Of a stretch of DNA of 64,000 bases, positions 1-11,275 are shown in pieces; position 1 is the first letter of the stretch; each line of letters opens with the position of its first letter. The position numbers and the translations under genes were made by a program. Source of the stretch: Chinchilla lanigera. Its lineage: Eukaryota > Chordata > Mammalia > Rodentia > Chinchillidae. Location: NCBI RefSeq assembly GCF_000276665.1, contig NW_004955460.1, positions 1,262,638 through 1,326,637 of the forward strand. The letters run 5' to 3'. The notes under the pieces are model-generated. The model worked only from the letters and a program-made list of their open reading frames with translations. It was not told the origin of the DNA and ran no database searches.

Positions 1-345
1 TACATACTGAGACTGTCTCAAAACACAAAAATTCTTTAAAAAATCAAAATGAGGAAAAAAGTGACTTAAAATAGTTTCATTTTGTTTCAATCCATTTTAA
101 GTGGTTACAAGCTTAAAGTAAGCCATCATAATTACATGATTTTGTAAGCCTCATAGTAACACTAAGTAAAAACCTATAATATATACATTAAAGAGCAGAG
201 ACAAGTAATCAAAATATACTACTATAGAGAAAAATCACTGAAATACAAGAAAGACAGTGAAAAAATTAAGAAAAACAATCCTGCCAAAAATCTGGAAAAT
301 AACAAAGTGTCTGTAGTAAGTCCTTGTCCATAAATAATCATATAG

Positions 346-424
346 AGCCAAGGATATAGCTCAGTGGCACAGCACTTGCCTGGCAAGCACAAGGTCCTGA
401 GTTCAATTTCCAGTACAAAAAAAT
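346..424 (+). mobile_element. ID SINE (tRNA-derived)
   Basis: It has the ID layout: an A-box-like 'tagctcagtggcaca', the core 'cttgcctggcaagcacaagg', a B-box-like 'gagttcaatttcc' and a short A tail. It is inserted in the LINE-1 fragment. Target-site duplication is weak (imperfect 'atcatatag' and 'attacatag'). Confidence 0.85.
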
Positions 425-1771
425 TACATAGAAATAAAAGGATTAGGTGTTCTGATTTAAAAGAAACAGAGTGACTAAGTGGTTAAAAAAATCAGACCCA
501 ACTATATGCTGCTCACAAGAGACCCATTTCACCTGTAAAGTCATAAACAGACTGAAAGTAAAACAATGAAACAAGACATTCCACACAAATACAAACCAAA
601 GGAAAACAGGAAGTGCTACATTAGGTCAAATGGGTTTCAACTCAGAAACTGTAAAAAGAGACAAGGAATTATATAATGATAAAGAGTTCAGTACAACCTG
701 AGGCTGTATATATATGTATGTAACCAACATCATAGTGTCTAAACATATAAAACAAATGTCAATAAATCTAAAAGACAAAATTACATTAGAATATAATATT
801 AGACTTCAACATCCAATTTTCAGCAATGGATAGATCATCCAAGCAGATAGTCAATAAAGAAATACCATATTTGAACTGAACTAAAAGCAGAGCTAATAGA
901 CATGTACAAAATATTCAGGGTAATAACTAGACATATGCATTCTTCTCAAGTACACTGAAAACATTCTCCAGGGTAGACCATTTATTTAGCCACAAGAAAA
1001 GCCAACAATTCAAAAAGATTTAAATCAAACCAAGTACCTTCTCAAGCCACAATTATAAAAACTAGAAGAAAATATGAAACTTTACAAATGCATTGAAATT
1101 ATACAACATGACCTTGAATAATCAATAAAGGGATGAAGAAATTAAAGGGGGAATTGAAAAATAATTGAGACAGATGCAAATAAAAATATAATGTAACAAA
1201 ACCTATGTGATAGAGCAAAAGCAGTTCATAAGAGTAATGTCTGTAAGAATGAAAGCCCACATAAAATGAAGAAAGATTTCAAATAAACAGTGTATCATTG
1301 TGTCTCAAAGAATATAAAACCAAGAGCAAGTCAGCCTAACATTAATAGAAGATGAGAAATAATAAATATCAGAACAAAAATGAATGAAAGAGAGACTAAG
1401 GAATAATACAAAAGATTAAGGAAACAAAGACTTGGTTTTTGTAGCAGATAAATAAAATCAATAAACCTTACCTAGAGTATCTTCAGTAGAGAGAGAAACC
1501 CTAAAAAATAAAATCTAGATGGAAAAGAAGACATTACAATTGACATCACAGAAAAGCAAAAGCATCATAAGAGAGATTTATGAATAATTTTATGCAGAAA
1601 ACCCTGCATAATATATAATAAATAGATTCCTGAACACATAAAATATAACAAAGCTAAATTATAATCAAAAAGAAAATCTGGACAGGTTAATAATAAGGAA
1701 ATAAAATAAGTAGTAAAAAGTTTCCTGTAAAACAAAAACCCAGCCTGGCTAACTTCACTGCAGAAAAAAAA

Positions 1772-1890
1772 ATGAATTAAGATGTATCATGCACAAGTGC
1801 AAATTCCTTTTGATGAATGTGATAATTATGTATAGATAAAATATATTAATAAATTAGAGACTTTCAAAACACAAAAAGAAAAAGAAAAAA
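1772..1890 (+). mobile_element. Short LINE-1 3'-end piece inside older LINE-1
   Basis: The text around 1785-1850 ('cacaagtgcaaattcc' then 'tgatgaatgtgataattatg') matches the 3' ends of LINE-1 copies at 11186-11260, 56800-56870 (antisense) and 62636-62722. It sits within the RT region of the older LINE-1, whose sequence resumes near 1890. A severely 5'-truncated secondary insertion is the simplest explanation. Confidence 0.6.
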
Positions 1891-2278
1891 GTAATACCAA
1901 TTCTTCTTAGTGTTCTACGAAAGTGAAAAGAAAAGAATATTTTCAAACTCATTCTATGAAGTCAGTGTTATCCTGATAATAAAATCAGACAAGGATATAA
2001 CACAAAAATGAAACGACGGCAATATCTCTGATGAGCATAGATGTGAAAATCTGAAACAAAAAACAAAAGCAAAAAAAAAAAAAAAATCCTAGGTAAATGA
2101 ATTCTGCTTTGTATTAGAAATCAGGTGAGATTCACCTGAAGGGTAAAAAGATGGTTTGATACACACAGATTAATAAATACCATATACCACATTCACAGAA
2201 TTAAGGACAAAAATAATGTGGTCATGTCAGTAGATGTAGAATAAGCATTTGACAAAATCCAGTGTTATCCTAAGGTAT

Positions 2279-2610
2279 ATATCTTAGTTACTTTTCTATT
2301 CCTGAGACAAATCACTTGATACTCATAAGTTAAAGGAAGAAAGGTTTATTTCAGCTCAGTTTATAGAGGCTGTAGCCCATAGTGGGCTGGTTGCAAGGCA
2401 GGGTGGCATAGCAGAGGACAATCACAGAGGAGAAACAGTTCATGGTATGACAGGAAGAAAAGGAAGCAAGCAGCAAGCAACAGCAGTGAGCCTGGCTTTC
2501 ACTTTTATTCCACCCAGACTACAAGTCACTGGGGTGATGCCACCCACACTCAGGTTAGGATTTCTGTCTTCAGCAAATCCATTCAGCAACACCTTAGAAC
2601 TACACAGATT
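2279..2610 (-). mobile_element. MaLR-type solo LTR, antisense
   Basis: The plus strand shows the antisense hallmarks shared with other LTRs here: 'cttagttacttttct', then 'aaaggtttatttcagctca', then 'gtgggctggttgcaaggca'. The far end is eroded, and the expected closing 'ccataaca' is missing. No internal viral coding sequence is present. Confidence 0.65.
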
Positions 2611-2904
2611 TAAATTAGCAGACTAATTTAGTAGTGCACACCCTTACTCCCAGTATTCACACACCCTAGACTTATCCAGCTGTGAAGAGCGCCCTGTGGA
2701 TGTACGAGGCTATGGGAGAACATCTAAATAGAAGCCAAACAATATAGAAGAATTGTACCTCGGCACAGTATATGTCATATAAGACAAACCCATAGCTGAT
2801 ACAATAAAAGGAGAAAAGACATAAAGCCAAAAGCTTGCATATATGAGCACTGCATAGATATATGCATAATATATAAAATATGTACATGGTGCTAATATAA
2901 ATGT
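2611..2904. other. Unidentified AT-rich spacer
   Basis: No repeat family or exon was recognised between the LTR and the start of the large LINE-1. A reverse-strand 83-codon open frame here has no recognisable domain and is treated as chance. Confidence 0.4.
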
Positions 2905-5720
2905 CCAACAGGAGATTCAACATGGCTGAATAGAGAAGGAGCCATGCTGGAGCTACTTAAAGAAAATCAACTAAAAATAGAAGTAGTTAGAAGAAAGGGA
3001 AGGACATACATCCTGATGCCAAAATCAATCTGAAATAAGAGACTTGTAGATCAAACAAAACATAGACATGGGACCTTATAGAACAGAACCAGTCCACAGA
3101 ACTGTCAGTGGAATTGCCACCAGTGAGCAGAGCAGAAAGTGCCATAGTAGAAATTTTCCAAAAATCTGAATATTTAGTGTGGCTAAATCAAGCCACACAG
3201 GATAGATTTGGGATATAAGGCTCTTCACCCCCTTTGCCTTCCTCCACACAGACAATACTGTAGCCTGACTGCAAATTTCTTTCTTTTTTTTCTTTTTTTT
3301 TCTTCTTTTTTGAGACAGGATCACGCTATGCAGTTCAGGCTGGACTTGAGCTCACTTTGTAGCCCAGGCAGGCCTCAAACTCACAATGATTCGAACTCAC
3401 AATGATCCTCCTGCCTCAACCTCCCAGGTCTGGGATTACAGGCGTGCACCACCACGTCTGGCTATTAGCCACCACATCCGGCTCTGACTGCAAATTTCAC
3501 CGGAACACAAAGGAGTGAATAACCACCAAACTGCTCCTTCTCCAATAGGCCTTCAGGTTTTTGTTTCTTTGTTTATTTAGTTGGTTGATTGGTTTGGTTT
3601 TGTCATGTGCCATAGCAGCTAACTGAACCCCTCGTGACAGCAAGGTTAGGGACCACAGCAAAGGTGATGAAAGTAGTGAGTGGAACAGCATGACCCTTCC
3701 TGCTCTGAGACTAATAGCTTGAGAGATAGACACAGTTATGCAGTATTTAAGCAGCCTTATGCCACTGTGAAGCAATGAGTGGCAGGTTGGAACACCTGCC
3801 ACTGGAGAAGAGATTGAAGAGGAAAAGAGTAGATTTGTGCTGTCTCCATGGTGGTGACAGTACCTCACCCCCCACCCTGCAGCAAGTGGCATGGAAGGAT
3901 AGAAACACAAATAGAGGAGGCTGTGAAAGGACTATGAGTGTATACATAGGACTAGGAGCAGCCCCAGGCTGTCTTTATCTGAGGTCATCACATAAACTGG
4001 GAGAGTGATGCAGAGAAAACAGGGTAAAGACAAATAGGTGAGCCACCAAAGAACATCTAGAAAGTTGTCAGGTGAAGACTGGACCCAGCCCTCACATCCA
4101 GAGGCCAAGAACAACCCTGTACATGTACTAATCCTACTAGAGACGTGGCTAACCAGCACAGTTTTGGGCTCTGACTTGGATAATACCACAGAACTATGGA
4201 CACCAGAAAATTTCTATTATTTTTTGGTTTTTTTGTTCATTTGGTTTGTTTTCCTTTTTCTGTTCTTTCTAGGTTTTACTTTTATTGTCTGTTTTTTCTA
4301 TTCATCTTCTTTCTCTCCACTCAACTACCTCTCTTGATTTTTTTTTAATATTTTCATGTCAGTGAACATTGTCTCTAGTCTTTCTTGTTTACTTCAATAG
4401 TCTTTTGATTTCTCCTCTACTCTTTCTCTCCTGTCCTGTGCTCCAGTTTCCCAAAGCTCAGGTGATTATCCTTTGTCTTTCAGCTTTGTTCCTACTATAT
4501 TTCTCTTCATTTATCTCTCTATTTTGTCCCCTATCCCATTTAAATCCCCCACCCCCCACATACACAGGGTAAAGTCACTCCACTAAGAGGAAACTCATTA
4601 CACACAAGTTCCTGGTTTATGTTGAATTTTGTTATATAATTGTAGATCTTGCTCCTATGGCCAAAGGTACCAAATTAATAGTTACCAAAGTTTGTCAATT
4701 TCTAGGCTGTGCTTGATATTATTGTTATTGCTAATAGTACTATACTACCCAGGATGTCATACTTGTTCTTATCAGTTGTTCTCCCTTGATGGAGCCCACC
4801 ACAAAGCAGACCTGAGCAGGACTTAAATTCATGAATTGGCTTTTCATGTTCACTTGTGAATCTGTCCAAGGCCTAGGCTCCTTATCTGGAAATGGCAGGC
4901 TCATAGTAAGTGAACCTCTGTGAGTCACTAATCCCTACTAGAACCTGTAGTGGTGGATGAAGCCACAAAGCCTCAAAGGACAAGATCACAGCCAAGGACA
5001 CCTGGATCAGATCTAAACTAGATAAAGACTATAGCCTCAGGCATCTCATTCTTCAGTGGATTAACTTCATAGCTTGTTTAGAGAAGTCCTTGAGTGGTTC
5101 TGCCCTTCTGGAGTACTCCCCTCCCTTCTTCTGATAACCAAATAAATATGGGCAACCCAGAGAAGGTCAAGGTCTTAGCCGTGAGAGAATTTTGAATGAT
5201 GTGAGAGGGCTTTGATCCTCCTGGAGACCTAAAATCATTCCATTTGCTTCTTTTTATTTAGCCTTCAGAGTACACTCATTCAGGAGATTGCAGACCTGAT
5301 CAGCCTGCAATAACAAAGGGATATTATTAACCCCACACTCCCTATTATGACAGCACTATTATTATCTGGGATCATAACCACCACCATAGTCCAATACTAA
5401 AGGACTGAATGCTGAGCCAAATAACAAATTCTCATCCCTGATGAATTAGGAAGGTAAGATTTGGGGATAGACACAAAGATCAAGATCCACCTGCACCTAG
5501 AAGACCTCTCTGAGGAATAGACATTTCCCAAAAAAGATTCGGTGTTAGTGATAAAGCTATCTACCATAAGAAAATTATAAACATCAACACAGAAAACAAA
5601 AGTAAAAAGTAGAAAATTATAAGACATAGAAGAAAAATGCAACCCCACACCTTCAGCCCACCCAGGACAAGTCCAGGGAATAATGAGATACATGAAATTA
5701 GAAGCCATCCACCTGAATTA
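2905..5720 (+). other. LINE-1 5' UTR / promoter region (presumed)
   Basis: This stretch lies between the L1-like 5' start and the first ORF1-like sequence and reads in the same orientation. It holds a pyrimidine-rich tract at about 4215-4560 and no long sense ORF. In LINE-1 this region carries the internal RNA polymerase II promoter, but I see no intact promoter motif. The length (about 2.6 kb without the B1) is long for an L1 5' UTR, so part of it could be unrelated sequence. Confidence 0.5.
3280..3483 (-). mobile_element. B1 SINE, antisense, with perfect 15-bp target duplication
   Basis: A poly-T stretch (the antisense tail) is followed by 'gagacaggatcacgctatg', 'tgtagcccaggcaggcctc' and 'gggattacaggcgtgcacc', typical of antisense 7SL-derived B1. 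The 15-bp sequence 'ctgactgcaaatttc' flanks it at 3265-3279 and 3484-3498, a perfect target-site duplication. Internally it has a 16-bp tandem duplication at 3375-3406. Confidence 0.93.
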
Positions 5721-6790
5721 TCTGAAATGATATCAACAAAAGTAAAAAAAAAAGAATGAGGTCATAAAGAAAATCAGATTAGAAATAAACTCTCAGGTAA
5801 AAAGAGAAATGATGATCAAAATGAAATACTTGCTAAGTGAATCTAAAATAGACACTGATAAAAAAAAATAGAAAAACTTAGGGAAATGATGATAACCATG
5901 AATGCTCAATATAGGAAAGAAATGGAATCCAAGAAACAAATCCAAAGAGATAACCAGGAGAGTAAAATTTGCAGACAATATACTCAACAGATTGAACAAA
6001 ACCAAGGACAAACTACCATATCTAGAAGACAGGATTGTGATTAGCAACCACAAAAAGAAAGAAATCTTGGGGCTGGGGATTTAGCTCAGCAGCAAAAGCG
6101 CCTGCCTGGCAAGCGCAAGGTCGTGAGTTCAGTTCCTGGTACCGGAGAAAAACCAAAAAAAAAAAAAAAAAGAAAGAAATCTTAAAAATAACAAGGGACC
6201 ATGAAAGATCAATCCAACACCCACAAGATGATGCAAAGAAGAACAAGAGCAGATTAATCAGAGTCAATCAGAAAGAAGGAGACAACACAAATACCATAGA
6301 AACTTGTTCACAGAAGGGCACAGAACTTCCCAAACATGGAAAAAGAATTTGACATACAAATAAGTGAGGCACAAATAACTCCACGTAGGCCAAAATAAAT
6401 TACAAAATAAATGATCAAGATAAATCTACATTAATGCATATAATAATTGAGATTCCAGAAATTCAACACAAGAACAGAATATTAAAAACTGTTAGAGAAA
6501 AGAAAAAAAGTCACCTATAAAGGAAAGCCCATCAGAATCACAGCAGATTTCTCAACACAAACCCCTAAGTCAAGGAGAGCTTGGAGTGAAATATTTTAAG
6601 TCCTGAAAGAAAACAAGCTCCAACCCAAATTGGTGCACCCTGCAAAACCATCTTTCAAAATCAATGGAGAAAAAGACACTTCCGTGACAAAGAACAACTG
6701 AAGAAATTCAAGACCACCAGATCAACTGTACAAAAATGTCCTGAAGGATATTTTAAAAAGAGATAATGAAGACCACAATTCCAAGCACAC
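5720..6790 (+). pseudogene. LINE-1 ORF1 remnant (RNA-binding protein)
   Basis: In living L1 elements ORF1 encodes the trimeric RNA-binding chaperone that coats L1 RNA. Here the 5' part (about 5760-6050) is lysine/glutamate/glutamine-rich with a coiled-coil flavour. The part at about 6517-6740 translates with stops to KPIRITADFS, then SRRAW, then VLKEN and HPAKPSF. These align with the conserved C-terminal domain of L1 ORF1p (KPIRLTADLS, ARREW, ILKEKN, YPAKLSF in human L1). At least two in-frame stops interrupt the C-terminal block alone, and an ID SINE splits the reading frame at 6069. Confidence 0.8.
6069..6168 (+). mobile_element. ID SINE with 15-bp target duplication
   Basis: This well-preserved ID copy has 'ggggctggggatttagctca', the core 'gcctggcaagcgcaaggtcg', B-box-like 'gagttcagttcc', the diagnostic end 'ggtaccggagaaaaacc' and a poly-A tail. 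The target duplication 'aaagaaagaaatctt' lies at 6054-6068 and 6169-6183. It closely resembles the copy at 38123, suggesting a comparatively young ID subfamily. Confidence 0.95.
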
Positions 6791-6879
6791 CAATAGAAAG
6801 AGGACGCCAGGCAAGGCAAACAATTAAACAGAGGGAAAAGACAGAGAACCAGCAACAGGAAAATAATATGACAAACGTA

Positions 6880-9800
6880 AGCCAATACATGTTAGTTAAA
6901 ACCATCGATGTAAATGATCTAAATTCACCAATGAAAAACAAAACCAAAAAGAAAAACCAGGTTGGCACAATGGATCAAAAAAGATCCAACAATATGCTAC
7001 ACACAAGAAATACATTTAACTCAAAAAGAAATTCAAAACCTGAAAGTCAAATGATGGAATGCATACTCCATGTGATAGGAACCTGGAAAAAAGCAAGGGT
7101 AGTAATCAGTTTGTGGACAAAGTCAATTTCCAGCAAAGACTGATCATAAAAGACAAAGTTCACTACCTTATTTGTTAAGGGAAAACTCCAAGAGGAAGAG
7201 ATAGCAATCATAAATAGATAAGCACCAAATACAGGTGCACCTAACTATATAAAACAAATTTTAAGGACATGAAAAATCAAATCAGCACTAATACAATTAT
7301 CATGTAGATCCTTAATACCCCAGTGTCACAGATAGACACAACAACTAATCAGAACTGAACCAAACCTGTGAACAAATTGACTTAGTAAATGTCTACAGGG
7401 TGTTCCACCCAATAACATCAGAATACACATTCTTCTTAGGTGAGCATGGGACATTCTCCAAAATAGACCACATATTAGCCCATAGAATATTCTTAAGTAA
7501 ATGCAAAAGAATTAAAATAATCCTATCCATAGTACATTGAAAATGGAAATAAATGGCAAAGAAACCATAAAAACTCCATAAGTATGCAGAAATTAAATAA
7601 CACCTTTCTGAACAGGAAACTGGTCACACAGGAAATTAAAGAAAAAGTTAAACAGTATCTACAAGTAAATGATATTGCCAACACAACATGCCGGAACTAA
7701 TACACAGAGTGAAAAAGTCCTAAAAGGGAAATTTATAGTGGTGAATCCTCTCACATTAAGAAACCAGATATATTTGTACTACTAATTTCTATTGGTTTAC
7801 TGAAAGGAACAATTAACGCTTAATTTTTAAAAAAATTTTGACCAACTTTGCATGCTTATATCTGGTAATCTGAACAACTGCTTTGAAGAGAACAATATAC
7901 AATATAACAACCATTGTTGATGTCCTATCATCTTGTTTTGAAATTCTGTATCATTTTTAATGTTTTTTAATTTTTATTCTCTTTAAAATAAAAAAGTAAA
8001 AAAAAAAAGACAGAATGAGCTCAAATAAACTATATAATGTTGGACCTCAAACTTATAGAGAAAGAACAAATCAACCACAAACCTTGCATAAGGAAGGAAA
8101 TTACAAAGATCTGAGCAGAAATTAATGCAACTGAGACTAAGAAAACAATATGAAGACTCAATGAATCAAAGAATTGGTTCTTTGAAAGATTAAATAAAAT
8201 TGATAAATCCCTAGCCAACCTTATCAAAAAAAGACTCAAATCCATGCAATTAGGAATAAAAAGGGTAAAGTCACAGGAGATCCTGTGGAAGTCCAGGAGA
8301 CCACTAATACCTACTTTGAGAATTTTTATTCTAATAAGATGGAGAACACAGAAGAAATGATCAGATTCCTAGATACATATGAATTACCAAAGCTGAATCA
8401 AGAAAATATAAGACATCTAAATAAATCAATATGTCACTCAAATTGAAAATGTAATTAAAAACTACCAACAAAGAAAAGCCTAGATCCTAATGGATTCACT
8501 GTTGAATTCTACAAGAAATTTAGAGAAGATCTAATGCCATTACTCCTCAAACTCGTTAATGAAATTGAAAGGGAAGCAAACCTCTCTAAGTTATTCCAGG
8601 AAGCAAGTATTACCCTGATAGCAAAACCAGAGAAAGACACAACCAAAAATAGAAGTATAGGCCAATCTCCCTGAGGAACATAGATGCAAAAATCCTCAAC
8701 AAGATACTGGCAAACAGAATGCAGCAAATCAAGATTATACACTGTGAGCAAGTAAGATTCAACCCAGGGATGCAGGAATGGCTCAACATGTGCAAATCAG
8801 TAAATGTAATACACACTATCAACAGAGCCAAGGACAAAAATCACATGATCATTTCAATAGATGCAGAAAAAGCATTTAACAAAGTCTAACACCGCTCATG
8901 ATAAAAACCCTACAGTAAATTGGAAACATGATCTTTATCTCAATCTGATAAAAGACATCTATGACAAACCGACAGCCAACATCATACTAAGTGATCAAAA
9001 ACTGAAAGCTTTCACTCTAAAATCAGGAACAACACAAGGATGTCCACTATCACCAATCCTATTCAATATAATTCTGAAAACATTAGCCAGAGAATTACAT
9101 AAGAGAAAGAAGTAAAAGAAAAAAAGATAGGAAAGGAAGAAGTTAAATTATCACTTTTGCAGATGATGTGACACTCTATATAGAAAACCCCAAAAAATCT
9201 ACCAAAATACTTCTAGAATTAATAACCAAATCCAGTCATGTAGCTAGATACAAAGTCAAAACTCAAAAATCAATAGCATTCCTGTACACAAATAACAAAC
9301 TTACTGAGAGAGAAGTTGGGGAACCAACACCTTTCACAATAGCATGAAAAGAAACAGGAATCAATATAACAACGGAATAAAATATCTTTATATTGTAAAC
9401 TACAGTACTCTGAAAAAGGATGTTGAAGAAGATGTCAGTAAATGGAAAGATATCCCTTGTTCTTGGGTGTGAAGAACCAACATATGGAAATAGCCATACC
9501 CCAAAAATTATTAAACAGATTTAATGCAATCCCAATCAAAATACCACTAGCATATGTCACAGAACTAGAGAAACAGTCCTAAAATTCACTTAGAATCAGA
9601 AGAAACCTAGAAGAGCAAAAAGAATTCTGAGCAACAAAGGCAAGGCAATGGGCATTAGAATCCCTGACTTGAAATTATACTACAGAGCTACTGTGATATA
9701 AAATAAACAAGCAAACAAAAAAGCCCGGCATGGTACTGGCAAAAAACAAACCCAGGATCAATGGAACAGATTAGAAGATGTACATACAGCTCCAAAGACA

Positions 9801-10493
9801 CTCAACCACCTTATTTTTGACAAAGGGGCCAAAGACATTCATTGGAAGAAAGATAGACTCTTAAATGGTGCTAGAAAAACTGGCTTTTCACATGCTGAAG
9901 ACTAAAACTAGAACCATGTCTCTTACCATGCACTAAACTAAAATCAAAATGGGTCAAAGGTCTAAATCTTAAAACAGAAACACTAAACCTGTTGGAAGAG
10001 AAAATAGTATAATTCTTTAAGGTAGGTGTAGGCAAAAACTTCACGAACAATAAACAACAGGGATTTCATCTTATTAAAAAGCTTGTGTACAGCAAAGGAA
10101 ATAACCAACAACATGAAAAGATAGGCCACATAGTGGGAAAAAATTTTAGCCAGTTGTTCCTCAGAGAGTGGACTAATATCTAGAACATGTAAAGAACTGA
10201 AAAAAAATCAGACTCCCCAAATTTAAAGACCCAGTCCAAAAATGGGCATCTGAGATGAATAGCCATTTCTCAGATGAAGAAGTACAAATGGCAAATATGT
10301 ATGTGAAAAAATGTTCAACAGCACTGAGCATTTTAGAGATTAAAACAATGCTGAGATTCTATCTCACTCCAGAAAGAATGACGATTATCAAGAAATCAAC
10401 CAATAGCAAATGCTGGCAGGGCTGTGAGGGAAAAGGAACACCTCTTCACTGTTGGTGGAAGTGTAGACTGGAGAAACTACTGTGGAAGTCAGT
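6880..10493 (+). pseudogene. LINE-1 ORF2 remnant (endonuclease / reverse transcriptase)
   Basis: ORF2 normally encodes the endonuclease and reverse transcriptase that copy L1 RNA at a nicked target. Blocks appear in the expected order: endonuclease-like text at 6980-7450, a fingers/palm region at 8500-9170 and the C-terminal region to 10493. An open stretch at 8861-9115 contains [13 protein letters not shown], a conserved RT motif. The FADD catalytic motif is readable at 9156-9167 but in another frame, so a frameshift lies between them. Many further stops are present, and an A-tailed foreign segment at about 7766-8008 also breaks the frame. No activity is expected. Confidence 0.85.
7766..8008 (+). 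mobile_element. Poly(A)-ended insert of unknown origin inside LINE-1 ORF2
   Basis: LINE-1 ORF2 sequence stops after 'cacattaagaaa' and resumes at 'gacagaatgagctcaa' (8009). Between them is about 243 bp unlike L1, AT-rich, ending in 'ctttaaaataaaaaag' and a run of A. This looks like the 3' end of a retrotransposed transcript with an AATAAA-like signal. The parent gene is not recognised and no clear target duplication is seen. Confidence 0.55.
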
Positions 10494-10620
10494 ATGACAA
10501 GGTTTTTGTTTTCTTTATGGCTGAATAGCATCCCATTGTGCATATACACTGCATGCTCTTTATTGTTTATTCAGCACTTAGGTTGAGTCATATATCCCTT
10601 ATTGTGAGTGGTGCTATAAT
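10494..10620 (-). repeat. Inverted LINE-1 segment inside a sense LINE-1
   Basis: The L1 text breaks after 'ggaagtcagtatg' and continues at 'tcctcagaacactagaac' (10621). The 127 bp between is the reverse complement of the L1 sequence at 11586-11709, at roughly 90% or better by eye, with a small indel near the middle. The two copies form an inverted repeat about 965 bp apart. Confidence 0.85.
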
Positions 10621-11275
10621 TCCTCAGAACACTAGAACTAGAAGTTCCATTTGACCCAACTTTTCCCCTTTTTGGTATTTTACTTACAGAATTAAAACTA
10701 TCATACCACAGTGATATATGCACATCTATGCTTATAGCTGCACAGCTTGTAATATCTAAATCTTGAAAACTTCCCAAATGCCCATCAACTGATGAGCAGA
10801 TAAAGAAAACAGGAGTTTTTTTAATACACTGGAGTACTACTCAACCATAAAGAAGGATAGTCTTGAGACATTTCTAGGTAAATGGATGCACCTTTTGAGC
10901 ATAATCTTAAATCAAAGAAATAGGACGCATATGTGTAAATATTGCATTGTCTCTCTGGTGGGAGAAGCTGAAAGTGTAAATAAAGACCAATATATATAAT
11001 AGATATTGGAAAATAGGAAAAAAATTATTCAAAAAGGAAGGGGAACTAGGAGAGGAGAGGGAAAAGAAAGGAAAGGAAAATAAGAAAATGAGAAATGAAT
11101 GTTAAAATGGAAACAAAGATCTATAAATAAGGAAGAGAACAGGTGTTGAAGCGAGGGGAGGGGAATAGGAAATAAAGGAATCAAAATGCATCAAGTACAG
11201 TTACAAATTCCCTATGATGAATGTCATTAATGTGTGTATTGAAATTGAACCAATAAACTTAAATTTTTAAAATTT

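Larger units (their letters stand above)
1..2278 (+). mobile_element. Decayed LINE-1 fragment (ORF2 endonuclease to RT region)
   Basis: The text follows the mammalian L1 ORF2 consensus in order. The endonuclease part around 490-540 reads like QLYAAHKRPI. The stretch near 930-990 matches the segment ending in a shared 'acattctccagg' block, and the RT part around 1930-2040 and 2210-2265 matches the 'gatgcagaaaaagcatttgac' block. Stops and indels occur throughout, so it is non-functional. It is interrupted by an ID SINE (about 346-424) and by a LINE-1 3'-end piece (about 1772-1890), and it stops where an LTR begins. Divergence suggests an old L1M-type element. Subfamily not assigned. Confidence 0.8.
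2905..11270 (+). mobile_element. Nearly full-length degenerate LINE-1
   Basis: All LINE-1 parts occur in order: a 5' start with 'aacatggctgaataga' (2921-2936) like other L1 5' ends, a long 5' UTR, ORF1 with the C-terminal domain block, ORF2 with endonuclease, RT and C-terminal blocks, a purine-rich 3' UTR (about 11030-11180) and a 3' end near 11265. After removing later insertions it is about 7.6 kb, close to full length. Numerous stops and frameshifts make it dead. It carries a B1 (3280-3483), an ID (6069-6168), an unknown A-tailed segment (about 7766-8008) and an inverted L1 piece (10494-10620). Confidence 0.85.

Noticed and set aside
1..2278. The 1-2278 and 11276-12165 LINE-1 pieces as one split element
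   Set aside because: Orientation and age fit, but about 1 kb of L1 between the RT and the C-terminal part is missing, so I list them separately.
2279..2610. Possible endogenous retrovirus with coding genes next to LTRs
   Set aside because: All LTRs seen are solitary. I found no gag-, pol- or env-like reading frame beside any of them.
6069..6168. tRNA-gene-like A and B boxes in ID elements
   Set aside because: These belong to SINEs with A tails and target duplications. No cloverleaf or anticodon arm of a working tRNA.
8861..9115. Open RT-like frame as a possible gene
   Set aside because: It is a surviving piece of LINE-1 ORF2. A frameshift separates it from the catalytic FADD motif, and stops surround it.
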